Shown here piece by piece: positions 14,926-27,870 of a stretch of 64,000 bases of DNA. The stretch lies in contig CM028914.1 in NCBI GenBank assembly GCA_016801845.1, positions 10,003,772 to 10,067,771 on the forward strand, given 5' to 3'. A program made the position numbers and the translations under genes. The stretch is from Polydactylus sextarius. Lineage: Eukaryota > Chordata > Actinopteri > Polynemidae. How positions within the stretch are numbered: position 1 is the stretch's first letter; the number at the start of each line of letters is the position of its first letter. Under the pieces are notes generated by a model. It searched no databases and had not been told where the DNA came from. It worked only from the letters and a program-made list of their open reading frames with translations.

Positions 14926-17900
14926 ATGCTGCTGGTCAACAACCAAACCTGATGAAACCAAATGCAAAAAACAAAAACAAAACAAAAGGAGTTGCCGTAG
15001 AATAGATAACAAATCTGAACGTGACATCTTAATTTTGCTGCTGCTTTGTGTGTGTGTGTGTGTGTGTGTGTGTCTGAATGTGTGAAATAAAAGTGTGAAG
15101 AATGTGATGAGAGGGGGAGTGAGAGGAAGCAGCGTATCCCACTTTGTCTGCTCGACTGTGGCTCTAATCTATTACCCCCTCACCTTCCCTTCACCCCTTT
15201 ACCTCCTCCTCCTCCTCCCCAGGCTCCCAATACTCTCCTGGAGGCTCTGGAGCAGCATTTAGCCTCTCTGGAGGGCAGGAAACTCAAGGACCTCTCCACA
15301 GCCAGCAGGTAGAGTCACATTTAAAACAAGCTCCTTAGATCCTCTTACTACTTCTACATTGGTTAACTGTAAACAAACTGTGTTTAATAAGCACTTTTCT
15401 GAAAAAGAGATTTACGCTATTGCACACACACATTGTTCTCATTTACACATTCTCACACTGATAATTTGCCATCTGGTGCAATTTGGGGTTCAGTTTCTTA
15501 CCTAAGCACACTTTAATATGCAGACTGTAACGACTTAATATTAATTTTACTTCAGTATTACTTCAGCTACTGTTATTGCTACTATATGTCAACCTCATGT
15601 TGAAATCAGAGCATTATCAAAACCTACAGGCTTCAGTCTTTTGCAAAGTACAGGACTGACAGACCAACAAGGTCTGTCTAACTGATCCAGACTTAAAACT
15701 TTTGATATTTCTGCCAGATATTGTGATTACAAGTTGATTTTTGATTTTTTTTTTTTTTTTTTGTGGAGCTAAAGTTAAGTATTCACAAACTGTGATAGAG
15801 AATTATCACATCAGGCTGCGTCTTAACTGTTCTGTACTTTAATATAAGGATGATAATTTAGATATGACTGAAACTACTACTGTTTATGTCTTTGAATTAG
15901 CATGAATGAACTACTCGTATAACCGCAAGTGTTGGTGTTGTTGTTGATTTGCATTTCACCTTTTTTTGATGAAGATCTGTTTTCTCAAAGCTGAAATATC
16001 CCAAATCACTGAAGTGCCGTCGTTCTTTGGGACGAACGCTGACTGTTCGTCTGAGGTCACTTATGTTCAGCTTCACCACTGTAACGAAAAGATGCAGTGA
16101 ATTTAAAATAAAGGCGTCAGGTTTGCTGTGATTTAAACAAACAGCTTCATCATTTGACAGTCACATCAGGTTTTTTCAGACTTTTGTAGTCTGAAACTCC
16201 TGACTCTTCCTGTAACAGCAGGACGAGTTTATATTTGTGTATGTAACTTTCAATTTAATACTGTGGTAAGGCTCAAACGTTCATCAGTAATCAGTAATAT
16301 ATATATATATTTACACACTCTTTTTTCCTACATGGAGATTCTATATGAAGGTTACAAGGTGCAACAAGGTGTATCTGTATAAATTCTGCAGACATTGCAT
16401 AAATCTGTGTGTGTGTGTGTGTGTGTGTCTTTGTCAGATCCAGCACCTTGTCCAGTGCAGTGTCGTCTCTCTCCAGCACTGGGATCTCACTGAGCCGCAT
16501 GGACGACAAGACAGAGGACAACAGACTGCAGCAACACAAGGTGACACATTAATAACATTAACATCCAAACACGTGTAATTATTATGAGTCTGTACTGAAT
16601 CGTTACAGAACTTTTCACAAAACAACTTTCACACAAGAACACAACTTTCCTCTAAGTTTATTTATTGTGTCCTACACATTGTTGTTGTGAAGCTGAATCA
16701 ACGGTGCATCATCAGTCCCTGCAGTACAGGCAACTACAATGTGTGTGTGAGTCTGGCTTCAGGCCCACAGCAAACAGAGCTGCACAGTGAATAGAAACCA
16801 GCTCAACTCACAGTCTAAATACCTTCTGCGGTGTGTTTTCCATTCAAAACTAGAAGCATCAAGGACGGTGTCGTTATTTGTAAAAAAGAGTAAATAGAAT
16901 AGAAATATTCATAAAGAGACTTTACTTAACTGGTGTTTTTTTTTCTCGTTTAATTCTTTTGCAGGACGACAGTCATAAGGTGATTGACATTCAGACGCCC
17001 AACGTGTCGCCCAGCACCCAGTCAGTGGGCAGTGCCAACAGCAGCGGAGGAGCCACGGATCTTTTCTCCAACTCACCCATCGTACCTGTCAACAGCCAGT
17101 GAGTTTAGAATCCAACACAGAGGAAACAAACAAACAGACAAACAAACAGACAAAGCTTTCTACAAATAGAAAGTATTTTTCTTTCATGCAGAAAGACTCA
17201 CAGAGTGAGGAGTTTTTTCTTTTGTCTGCAAACAGCAAGCTTCATTTTGTTGTTTCATTTTATCCCTTTATCCCAGTTGTTCAACAACAGGCCTCTCTTG
17301 CCTGTTTGTCGAAGTAAATAAATATATTTTTCTAGTTTTTGTATTAATAAAATAATAATTATAATAATAATAATAATAAAACACATCCACCCTCTCTCTC
17401 TCCTTCCTGCAGTGTGCCAAACCTGACCAGTGAGCTGTTCACCCTGCAGCCAAACTTCACTCCCATTCAGACCACACACACTGTGCCCAACAATAACAAT
17501 GCCTGGGGAGGTAGGACACACACACACACACACAAACACACACAAAAACACACTGAAACACACACAGATAATAACACAAACATAGAACCTTCTCACACTT
17601 ACAAACACTGCTTGGATAATCTCAGTATGGTCTTGACTTATTACCTCCTTTTTTCTCTCTCTCTTTCTCCCTTTCCTGTTTCCACGGTAACCCTTGGATG
17701 TCAGGTGACCTGCTGAAGCCAGCTCCGCCCACTCAGATTCACAGCCCAGGAGCCCCGTTGCACTCTGGGAAAATGCTGCCCAACGATTTGGACTCTTCAT
17801 TAGCCAACCTTGTTGGCAGTGAGTCTCACAGTGTCTCTCTCCAAATGTTCAATCACCTCCTCCATGTTTCTCTGTGTTGCTTCATGTCAGCTGATGTTAT

Positions 17901-19291
17901 GTCTGTTTTTTTTTTTGTTGTTTTTTTTATATTTTCAGACCTGCAGTTCGGGGGGACGCCAGCTAAAAAGTGAGTGGGTTTTACTGACATCTAAAAGTGA
18001 ACCATGTCTAAAATGGTTTTTATCACTTTCGGTCTGAGTCATTATGTTGTTTTTTTCCATGTTGTATCATCTATAAATATTGTCTCTCTCGCCGTGCGTG
18101 TTTGTTTGTGTGTGTGCATCAGGCCGGAGCTCCAGTGGAGTCAACTGGTAGAGAAGAAGCCAACAGGAGGAAGTGGTTGGCAGTCGAAGACCATGTGCAC
18201 CAGCACCAACTGGACTCACACCACCCATCCCATGGCACCTGCACCCATGCCCGTCCCTCAGATGGTAAATTAAAAGCAACACTCACACACACATACGTTT
18301 TTTTTTTCCTTAATTATTTAAATTCATGCATGATAACATATTCACATAGCTTCTAATTTAGTTTCGTACACACTGATGCAGGTAGATAAATATCACTTCA
18401 AAAGCGCTTTTACCTCGTCTTTGTTGAAGAACGGTCGTCCACCCACATTTAGGAACATGCGAAAAATGCTACAAATTTCAAATTTCAAAAACGATTGTTT
18501 GTGATGTAAAATATATCTCTCTGCCCCCCCCACTCCGATTCCATTCCTTCCCCTTCAAAGCAGAATAACTGTAAAAAAAAAAAAAAAAAAAAGGTCTGTC
18601 CGTGTTATGAAGCCGGCAAAGTTCCGCTCATTTGAGTGAAAGTGACATGTGCTTGCATTTTATAATGAGGTTGTCAGTTAAGCCTGAAAAGATGCCAGGT
18701 GGGTGTAAAACCAGGCGTTTAAAATCCTCCACCCTAAAATAGCTTTCTGAGAGGTTTTTATGAAGCTGCTGAGGCGTAACAGATCCAAACAAAACTTTAT
18801 TGTGTATACGTCACATCACAGAACAAGGATCAAAACCCTGTTCAACCAGTCTCTGTCACCTTTAATCCTAAAAGCTGTTTCTATCGCCTCCGGAGGTTTA
18901 CCTGCTCTTACCTCATCATGCATGTTAACCATTAATCTGACAATTAACTAATCACTTTGCCTATAAAATATTAAGAAACAGAGAAAAAAATGTCAGCTTC
19001 AAATTGCTTGTTTTTGCTCAACCAGCACTCTGGTTTATTGTTTGTTGTAGTCACAGTTAAAAGATCTGCAGAGTTCCTGTGGAGGTCAAACATTCACGTT
19101 AAATTCATTAGTTACTGATTAATTGATTACGAAAATGATCCATGATTCATTTCCTGCTGATCGACTAATCATGTCAATTAGTTTTTATTAGTAATCAGAA
19201 AAACAAATATCTTCCTTATGTGGTAAATTTCATTACACAACAAAGCATAAGATTAAAAAAATAGTGATTTTTTTAGTTTGTTACAAAAATA

Positions 19292-19328
<37 letters not shown>

Positions 19329-21788
19329 CACGCACACATACACACACACGTCTATAGAGGATCAAGTGAACTTGTACTTGGTGAATTTTAAAAAAAAATA
19401 ATCTCATTCTGGATTGAAATTCATCAACTACATGTTAACCAAATGTAACTTTGTGCTGCAGTCAGGTCTTTTGATGCCCCCAGTCAGCTCCAAATGTGCC
19501 TCCGTCCTTTTGTGCTTCGTTCTAATTATCTACACGTCTCTTCCATTCAATCTGGTTTCATCTTTTAATTTTCGACTGATTGACCTCTCAACTCAGAACG
19601 CTCATTTATCGAACAAATGGCTCGGAAAGCTGGTGTCACGTCTTGAATAGAAAGTAGATGTAATTGGAGGAGGAGGAGGAGGAATTGGGTGGAGGTTCGT
19701 CTGCGTCAACCCAGTTGGAAAAAAGTAGTTTTTATTCTTAGAGAACGACCTGCAATAAAACATTAAAAACTTGTTTCTTTTCTGTGACTCCACAGAATGG
19801 GATGATCTATACTGGCTATGTGAGTACCTTTACACTTTTTTTTTCACCTCATCTTTGTTTAGTTTTTTTGTTTTCTCTCTCTGTGTATTGTGCTTTAGCA
19901 TTGTTGTCTCGTCCCTGGCGGTTGCTGCAAACTGCCAACTTTATTACATGTTCCTCCTGTTTTTGATGAGTGTCTTCATAGAAAATATATACATTTTCTA
20001 TTGACTGTATCAATAAATATAGAGCAGTGTTGTATAAAGTAGATGAAAGTCCCACAAGAGTAGAAGATACTCGACCCAAAAATGAAATCCAAGTCACCGA
20101 CTAGAACGATAAGTAAAAGTCTTTAAGTATCTAGTATTTACTGTACTGTACTTAGTGTGACAAGTAATCTATAATTAAATGGACTTAAGTAATGAAAGTA
20201 AAAGTACAAGTACATGTTAATAAAATCAGAAGAATATTATGAAGTTTATCCAGCACAAACATGTCTACAACAATCCTTATACACAAAGTCTTGAGTCTGA
20301 ACAAAAGCTGTTCTTTCACCCCCTCGCCTTCAAATTTCTATTTGGTATTGATATTTTATGTTTTTTTTAAATTTTAAGATTCTCCCTCTATCCAGCCTTT
20401 AAGACGGAGTCTACATCAACCCTCGAGCATGGTGCTGATAGTCTAAGCAGTCACAGGTAGACTGAGAGTGAACCGGAGCAGTAGAGAAAACACATTTCAT
20501 TTTATCTGATTTTTGTAACAACATTGAACATTGGAAATGTATCAGAGTAGAAGTATTTAATTAAAGTGATGGTCCAGAGTAATTTGAACCCAGAGTTTAT
20601 TTCACAACAAATACAAGCCGAACATCCCCTCAAGAGCTATTTTACGTTGGTCGAAGTAATATCGAGTTTGACCATCTTTTGTTTTCACAGCCAAATAGCC
20701 AACAATGAAAGTAAGTGGGGCAGTCAGCCTAACGTATCTAAATTGCTGTTTTTTAACCACTGATAAAACTCAAAATTGAATTTCACTTCGGCAGTAGTGA
20801 CCCTATTCGGCATGAATAGGGTCACTACACATAAACCGAAGTACCGATAACTCAGTAAGTGTACCTAGAGTTTATTGAAAAACTGTTTTTTAACTACAAG
20901 ACTTAGCCAATGTCTTATTTTATCAACTGGAGACAAAGTGTGTTCCAGATCAGCAGATTCATCATTTTCCTTGCTCTTCGTGAATACACTGGCCTGTTGT
21001 TCAGGAAAATTTGGGAGTTTTATTGATGCCAAAGGAAAATTTAAGCTATAAAGTGAATTTTGTTTATTTTCAGGCTCCAGCACCAGTGGCTTTTCCTATG
21101 ACGACACCCCAAGTGCCTGTGTATGGAATGGTAAACAACAACATCCATGTGTCTTATCGTAGCTCATGCATTCATAAATCTTCAATTAAGAGATTACATG
21201 ATATATTGGTTTACTTTTAATATCTCATTAATAACTTTACACTCACCTGTCGTCTCCCAGCTCCCTCCTCAGATGAGTCATCAGATGGGGGGTGTTCCCA
21301 TGATGCCCCCACAGCCTGTCATGTACAACCAGCCTGTCCTGAGACCCACCAATCCCTTTGGACCCATCCCGGGGACACAGGTAACACACACACACACACA
21401 CACGCACACACACACACACACACACACATAGTTTATAGTTAAAGGGCATTTTGGGAAATATGAGGCGTTAAAAATGGATATTGAGGTTTTTAGCCTGTAG
21501 CTTCAAGGTTTAATTTAAAATTTTGGGGGAAAAACACTTATTTCTTGCCAAATGTTGGGGTGGGGGGAAAATATGCTATAAGGTTTTCTGTGCAAATTAA
21601 AAAATGTTAATTAGTGAGTGTTAGAGGTGCTGGCAGGTGGATTTGGTTTCCTTCTGGACTGAACCACACTCTCAGTTTCTGGTCTTTATTCTAAGCTCCA
21701 TGCCAAGTTCCTCTTGCCTGAAGCTAAGCTAAGCTAGTTAGCGTAACGCAGTTCAATCTCCTTGTGTAATTTGGCAAGAAAGTAAATA

Positions 21789-21821
<33 letters not shown>

Positions 21822-22545
21822 ATCAACATAATTTTCTTAATCCCACACACGATACCAGTGATTTAAGCAAATCTTGTGTACTCTGTGATTTTTGAGAGAA
21901 GCGTTTTAATTTCTTTTCCATCATGAGCCATGAGCTGCTTTATCACAGAAACACTTGTGTTTGACCTGAAGCTTTCACACAAAAACACCAGGTACCAAGC
22001 TTCAGAAAAATAAACGAAGACCAAGCATGTCTATATTTATTAAAGGAAATTGAAAAACACTTTAAATTTCTAAGTAAAACAGAAAATATGCAGGGAGAAA
22101 AAAAAAGCAATCAAGTAGATAAATTTGCGATGAAATTTTCCTGTAACACAGTCCTATCTTTGCTTCATATCTGCCAGCCGTCTGCAATAATTGATGTGTT
22201 GATTCGTAGCTATACTTAATGATTGATACGAGCCCGGCACTGAAGAAACACTGAGTCATAATTTCAGGTAATTTAAAAATTGATCAGTGTGTCGGAAAAA
22301 AAAACATCAATTGCTACAGCCAGAGGACTTTCAAGAGAATAGATAATCAAGTGTATTTATTAAGTATTCACAACATAACAGAGCTGTGTAATTACTCTGT
22401 GTGTCTGAAAGGCTGTTTTCTCAGCACTGCGGCAGGTAATATGCTCATCAATAGATGCCTGAACACTTGATGAGGTGTTTTGTTGGAACTAAATTACTCT
22501 TCCATTTTGCCCCACCCCCACCCCCCGCAGATGCACTTCATGTAG
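6959..22545 (+). CDS. picalm: Phosphatidylinositol-binding clathrin assembly protein (PICALM/CALM), 5' partial
   Basis: PICALM binds PtdIns(4,5)P2, clathrin, AP-2 and small R-SNAREs at forming endocytic pits. Coding exons: 6959-7101, 8649-8724, 9153-9255, 10647-10740, 10844-10955, 11456-11562, 13121-13162, 15223-15308, 16438-16540, 16965-17098, 17413-17510, 17705-17818, 17939-17969, 18123-18264, 19796-19819, 21074-21130, 21261-21380 and 22531-22545 (stop). All junctions keep frame and use AG/GT. About 532 residues are encoded here; the first exon (about 44 residues with the lipid-binding lysines) lies upstream. The ANTH domain is recognised by LITTHHLM, STFIRRYSRYLNEKA, GADGVMRTMNTEKL, NELTNGVIN and EKYFDMKKNQCKEALEIY. 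The tail has DLDSSLANLVGN, EKKPTGGSGWQ, an NPF and the terminus GTQMHFM, closer to PICALM than to SNAP91/AP180. The central part is shorter than in human PICALM. Which teleost paralogue (picalma or picalmb) this is was not determined. Confidence 0.95.
7102..8648 (+). other. picalm: picalm intron 2
   Basis: This is non-coding sequence between two picalm exons, bounded by GTGAGC and CAG. It is AT-rich, with a short GT run near 8550. I see no gene or RNA signature in it. Confidence 0.7.
9665..10400. mobile_element. Long-hairpin MITE with TTAA ends, copy 1 (picalm intron)
   Basis: The left arm, from TTAA at 9665-9668 through GGAGTAATTTGAACCCAGGG, is matched in reverse complement by the right arm ending ..CCCTGGGTTTAATTACACC..CACTTTAA at 10397-10400. 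The similarity covers about 300 bases per arm, with shared blocks such as TCGAAGTAATATCGAGTTTG and ACAATGAAAGTAAGTGGGGC (or their complements). The centre has no transposase reading frame. The same sequence recurs near 20,561 and 59,456, so this is a dispersed non-autonomous DNA element. The TTAA at both ends suggests a TTAA target duplication, as piggyBac-type elements make, but the superfamily is inference. Confidence 0.8.
10592..10617 (+). repeat. (TG)n microsatellite
   Basis: A perfect TG dinucleotide run lies 29 bases upstream of the picalm exon at 10647, within the pyrimidine-tract region of its acceptor. Length variation here could affect recognition of that exon, which is inference. 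Confidence 0.9.
11563..13120 (+). other. picalm: picalm intron 7
   Basis: This intron separates exons encoding ..EFLKVAE and the short exon RVGIDQGDSPDLTQ. It is strongly pyrimidine-rich, with a (CTC)n run at about 12,899-12,930, several T runs and short GT runs near 12,720-12,760. Open frames here are low-complexity Phe/Ser/Leu strings and not genes. Confidence 0.7.
13163..15222 (+). other. picalm: picalm intron 8
   Basis: This is an intron with a long T run (13,448-13,468) followed by A, a perfect (TG)n run at 14,875-14,924 and a second at 15,047-15,073. No coding exon was recognised inside it. Confidence 0.7.
14875..14924 (+). repeat. (TG)25 microsatellite
   Basis: This uninterrupted TG run of about 50 bases is among the longest in the window. 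It lies in a picalm intron and is likely to be polymorphic. Confidence 0.95.
19294..19325 (+). repeat. (TA)n microsatellite
   Basis: A perfect alternating AT run in a picalm intron. No other function is evident. Confidence 0.9.
20023..20230. repeat. Dispersed fish repeat, probably hAT-derived and non-autonomous
   Basis: The block contains GTGTTGTATAAAGTAGATGA, repeated AGTAAAAGT-like units and AAGTAATGAAAGTAAAAGTA. This wording matches a very common teleost repeat family whose termini read GTGTTGTATAAAGTAC and AAGTAAAAGTAC. The assignment comes from remembered family consensus and no database was searched. It lies in the picalm intron upstream of the exon at 21,074. Confidence 0.5.
20561..21010. 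mobile_element. Long-hairpin MITE with TTAA end, copy 2 (right arm missing)
   Basis: The element starts at TTAA (20,561) followed by AGTGATGGTCCAGAGTAATT and carries the same left-arm blocks as the copy at 9665 (TCGAAGTAATATCGAGTTTG, AATGAAAGTAAGTGGGGC), then the shared central segment TTCCAGATCAGCAGATTC. The right arm is absent, and normal intron sequence follows from about 21,010 to the picalm exon at 21,074. It therefore sits very close to a splice acceptor. Confidence 0.7.
21384..21429 (+). repeat. (CA)n microsatellite at a picalm donor
   Basis: The CA run begins three bases after the 5' splice site of the picalm exon ending at 21,380 (CAG|GTAACACAC). Variation in its length would alter sequence immediately downstream of the donor. 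CA-rich intronic sequence near donors is known to bind hnRNP L; an effect here is inference. Confidence 0.9.
21430..21800. repeat. Probable dispersed teleost repeat
   Basis: The segment begins near TTAAAGGGCATTTTGGGAAA and ends with TTTGGCAAGAAAGTAAATAA, with AAGCTAAGCTAAGCTAG inside. These phrases recur in a common fish repeat family, by recollection; no search was done. It lies in the last picalm intron. Confidence 0.4.
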
Positions 22546-25500
22546 GGATGATGTTGTAACCATGGAAGCAAAGCGAAAGAATGAAAGAAAAGAGAGAGAG
22601 TAAGAACGAGAGGAAAGAGAAAGAAAGAAAACCAATCCAGAACCAAATCCCAGTGCAGGAGGAAGAAGAGAAAGACAGAGAGGGAATAAAAAAGGGGAGG
22701 GGAGAGGAAGGAGAAAAGAAGGACCAGAGGAAAAAAAGCTGAAGTCTGTTTCTGTGTCGCCCGACCCTCTAATCTCCTCTCCTCTCTCTGCGTGGCTACT
22801 GATCTCTCTGTCTTTGAATCTGTAACGACGCCGGAGCGTTTATGAAGCTCCGCATCGATCCCACTCATCCTGTTTGATTTGCCAGTTCAGAGACGGTGAA
22901 TACGACCTGTGATGACGCCACAAAGAGACTTGACAGCTCCGTGGAAGTGCTGCATCGCTCTATTTTGCCACTCCCCCACTCCACGCCCCCCGCCGTCCTC
23001 CCGACCTCCTCCTCCTCATCCAGATAATTTCCTGTATGAAAACTTCACCCTCCCACCACCACATTTCAAAGTGAATCACACTCGGAGGACACGCGTCTCT
23101 TTTCTCTGATTGGATCGTTTGCTGGCACTTTAACTCAATGTGAACTTTTGCCAAGGGTGTTTTTGTCTGTGTAGGTGATTTTAGCATCTTGTTCAGATTG
23201 GTTCCCGGTTGTGTGTCATCCATCACTTGATGTCAGAAGTAATCAATTTGAAATGTGTGTGTGTGTGTGTGTGTATGTCCCTTTTTTCTACATTTCAGTG
23301 TGCTGCATCAACATTTTACCATTCCGGTCTTTTTATGAGCTCCATTTGTTCTTAATTGCCAACTTCACATCAAGAATTCGGCGTGGAACGATAAATTTAC
23401 GGGCACGCTTTGTTTGTGTGTATGTGTGTGTGTGTGGATGGATGTAGTATTATGTAGATTATGTACTGTACATGTTTCTCTTTTGGTACCTGATGTCATT
23501 ATTGTGTTGCCAGGTACCAATGTGTTACTGCACTGGAACTAACTGTTGAAAGCACTGAGCCACACCCAGGCATCGCATTTGGATGTAAACAAACCTCTTA
23601 CACTAAACTTTGCTACTTGGGGGACGTGCTGTACACACTGTAAACTTTATTTTATTGTTTTATTTTTTATTTCCTCCTCCACAGCTGTGCAATATCATGC
23701 AATCTTCTTTCTGTCTTTTTCCATCTGTGGTCTGTTCAGACAGTTTTGTTTTTTTTTTTTTTCCTGCTGTAGTGCTGTACCTCTTGTGTGTCACGATCAG
23801 GTTTCTGTACAGAATAATGTTTCGTTTTTTTTTTTTTTTTTTTTTTTTTTTAACTTGTTCTCTTGAACCCAGACTGCTCTAAAAAGTAGTGAAAAATGCA
23901 CTAAGAGCCAGACGAGACGTGAAAGGATATAAGTTAGGAGGTGATTCTCAAGTCTCAGCCAATCAGAAACGGTCTAACCGGTCTCGACTGTACATGTATG
24001 ATGTCCTCTCTGTCCTGAGCGTTTGTCCTGTTGAAAATTAAGAATTAACTCTCTAAAGGCTCCAGAAAAACAGCTGGATAAGGGTAATTACTGCAGCAGA
24101 TGTCTCACCTCTGCTTGGACGGATGAAAAGATGATGCTAACGTACAGATATGTTCGTTGATATAGCGATAACAGGAGACAGGAGAGCTAAAAGGTCAGAC
24201 AGAGGAATGAGGACCAGAGCGACTGAGATTAACGCGACGCAACGTCTGTCGATCACGACGACACGCAACACAGATTAATTCAGACGGCAGAAGGGCGGGC
24301 GAGGCTTTAATGAGACGTTAAATGCTAATGTGACTTTTCTGGCAAAATCCAAGGTCAAGTTAAGACACACAGACGATATTAAATGCATACATACACACAC
24401 ATACACACACGTATATATATAGCACAAACCTTCGAAGAGGGGGACAATGCTCTGCTGCACAAAAACCTAAAATCATTGCTGGGATGTACAGTTGAAAAGG
24501 GGCAATAATCGATTGGGGATGAAGTCGTTTTCTATTGATTGTGTCTGTTCTATGTACATGTACTGTACGTGTGTTTGTGTGCACATGCCTTCCCATAGAG
24601 ATAAACAGGGTCATGTTCCTCGGTTAAGAAGCCGGTAGCATGTACTAACTTTAGCAGTGAGTGTTTTAATTGTGGAAAAAAAAAAAAACGTGTCTCAGTC
24701 TGTACAACATAACATCAATTATCAATTTAAGGTGGCTCTAGGATCACTCATCTGCTGAAAGATGCAAAAAAACGGAAAAAAAAACATGTTGTTGGACCTG
24801 GAATCTGAAATCAAATCAGAGGTGAAAGTCTTGAGAAAGCTGGAGCTGCACAGGGTGATTTCTAACAAAATTATACGAGATTTGCAACTGTAATGATGCA
24901 ACTGGTGAAAAAACCCAAATCTCCCTTTGTACCTGCAGCTACGACTAAGACTACAACTACAACCAGCGGAGAGACTTCTGTGTTAGAAAGATATTCTGTA
25001 ACGTATCTAAATAAGAGGCCAGCTGAAATGAAATCTCGTTTTTTGTTTTTGGGAAAAATGTTGGTTGTTGTTTCACACACTCCACCCCCTCCTTCCATTA
25101 ATTCCGTGTTTCCCAGTGGTTTGTCTTTCTCCGTCAGCTGAAATCTCTTTTCATTGTGCACTTCATCGCCCCCGACCCTCCCCACCCCCCAACACGACGC
25201 AGCTCGATCCATCCTGGGCCAACCTCTTGACTGTTACTGTGTCCTCTGTATATAGGTAATGCCGTTCATGTGTTTTTAGACGTGTTCTCTCTCTCTCTCT
25301 CTGTAAAAGTGATCGAAGCCCCCATTGGATGACGTTACTGTACGTGGGACAATTATTGCTGTATCTGTGTTTGAATGGTTGTACTTTTTGAAGGTGTCAT
25401 CATCCGGGGATGGGTGGAGGGTGGGTTGAGGGGTTGATGTTTGTAATGTTTGTGTCCAACTCGAGGAGGAAGATGGGTGGGGAGTTTAAGGACGGGGGAG

Positions 25501-27421
25501 GGGTAGGGGTCGGGGTGGGGTCAAGGGGGTTAAACTATCACAACTGGTCTATACCAAGAGTGTCTTCATCGAGGAAGTGGACAGGACAGGGTCTGTCCTC
25601 TTCGAAACAGGAACATTTTTTTGCACCAAAGTCATCATCAAAGCGCAGCTTCTTCTTATTCAAGGTCACAACGGATGGATGATATCAGAACTCAAAGAGG
25701 ATTTTTTTCTTTTGTTTGTTTTGGTTCTTTTATTTTCAAGAAACAAACAAAAAACAACAACAAAACTGTCTTTTTTGTTTTTCTTTTTTTTTTTTGCATG
25801 ATTAAATGTCGTCTTTTTATTGGCTTGTGTGCCCGGTAAAAGCATGACCATTGTGTGAACTCTCACTTACCGGTGTGTTTGGAAAAACGTTTAAGGAAAT
25901 TTCTCCATGAGATTTTTTACTTACCTCTCGACATGAAAACGTCAAGACATTCATTGACATTCATACAAATCAACTGTTTTACAATGTAGGGTCTCGTCGT
26001 AACTTGTTTGAAGGCTGCCAAACGCATGCAGAGATGCAACTCGCAAAAGTAAATCCATCAAAAACTTCAAACCCAGTTACCACAACTGCAACTTTGTAAA
26101 ACACCATGGATGTCAATGCCAGTTATCACCTAGCTAGCTAGACATTGCAGTCTTGTAAAATCGCTCTTTATTAAAGCGTTGCTATTTTCAATACGTGTGT
26201 TTGAATGCTTGCTCCTTTTTCATACTACGCCAGCAGCATCATGGGAAGATTGTGATTGAAAGTCAAAGTACTGTAATATGTGTGTAGTCTGGTCCACATT
26301 GTTTGTGTGGTGTTCTTAAACGTGTTTGCTAAAGTCTTGTCCTGTCTGTTGCCATCAAATGGACTTTTGATTGGTTCCCAGTCTGTTTTTTTTTTTTTTA
26401 TTATTATTTTTTTTATGTTTTTTAAAAATACCGACTGGTTTCCTGAAACCAGGCTTGGATTCACTAGAGGCTTCAACTTCAATTTTGAGACAATTTTTAG
26501 CAAACAAGACCCGAACCTGTAGTTTTTTTTTTTTATAGCTATAAATAATAAATATCAAGAATATACCTTTCCTATCATTTCCCACACATTACACTTTAAT
26601 TATAATATCTAATGTAGGGTTTGGATTTAACAGTTTAAGAAAAAAGATCAGATCGATTAGAAAATGTTTTTTTTGTCATTCAGTTCCAACTTTCTGATGA
26701 CGAACTAGAGAATGATTTCTATAAGATTTGCACCTGAATAGCGACAGAAATAGTCTGGACACATAATTCCTTCTACTCGCTTTCCAACTTAACAAAAAAG
26801 GAAGAGAAACAGAAACAGGAAGTTACTTGCTTGAACTTTTGTAATTTTCATCATGAAAAAAAAAAAACAAAAAACAAAACAAAACAAAAAACCCCTCAGC
26901 TACCGACTCACGATACTCAACAGGGATCCTCATGAATTCAACCGTTATGATTCATCACTGAAGCTACTTCACAGACTAATCTGGAGGCTGGAAACCAGAC
27001 GTACATGTTTTCCGGAGCAGAAACTGCATTTTCATGTTGTTACGTCGATGATAAGTGCATGATGTCGATGCGGTTTCTCCTCCAACTGTTGTCCATTTAC
27101 ATACAAACAGACCTCATCATATTACCTCAGTATACTCGCAGAGCTGTGTATACTGCATTCAACACATCCATCAGTTAATCTATAGTGTACTCATCTGTAA
27201 ATTGTTCATTGTTGTCGAGGCCATGAGACTCAGCAGTGTCCGTGAAAAAGGGTCTCGTTTAGCAAGGAGTGAGGTTCCATAGCTTCGATTTTCTGATTTT
27301 CTTTTTTTTTTTTGTAAATCAAAGTGATTAAATTATCAACAGGTTTGGATTGTTATCAAATTATTGGTTTTTATTTTATTAAAAGCATAGGTTGATGTTT
27401 TTGAAAGAAAAATGGAATAAA
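22546..27421 (+). other. picalm: picalm 3' UTR and downstream region
   Basis: After the TAG at 22,543-22,545 there is no further recognisable gene on either strand up to about 28 kb. The region is likely picalm 3' UTR for at least part of its length. Poly(A)-signal candidates are ATTAAA at about 25,801 and AATAAA at 27,416-27,421; I cannot decide which is used. It contains G-rich stretches (about 25,384-25,532), T runs near 23,826-23,851 and a short GT run near 23,253. Open frames are short and lack family signatures. Confidence 0.45.
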
Positions 27422-27735
27422 ACGTCATCTGATGCTGAGCTGGAATAATTATTTGACGCCTCCTCCGCATTAAAACACATTAAACTGAATGAGAACAGTG
27501 TAATTAACCGGCACCTACTCACCGATTCGCCCATTAAATATTCACACATACACACATTTTTTTTTTAAATAATAATAAAAAAAAGAGCTAAAGTTAAGCT
27601 GAAATTTATTTATTGATAATTAAACATTTCAAAGAACATAAGACAAAAATGTCATTTAAAACAAAATGATAATATTTGTGTCATTGTCATTCATACAAGT
27701 TGAATGTGGCATCAAAAATCGTTGGTTTTGGGGTG

Positions 27736-27870
27736 AGAGAGAGAGAGAGAGAGGAGGGGGCGGGAGTCGAGCGTTGAACCAGCAACCGATCCTGAGCCAG
27801 GGTTATTCAACTCTGAACTGGAGGGCCTACAGATGTGCTCTTGAGCAAGGCACTTAACCCCAAAGTTTAC
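27736..27870. repeat. SINE-like fragment
   Basis: A (GA)n run is followed by a 'guess-rich' segment containing GTTGAACCAGCAACC and TGCTCTTGAGCAAGGCACTT followed by AACCCC. The phrase CTTGAGCAAGGCACTTAACCC is a hallmark of widespread fish SINE-type repeats, as I recall them. No tRNA-like head was clearly seen, so the class is tentative. Confidence 0.45.
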
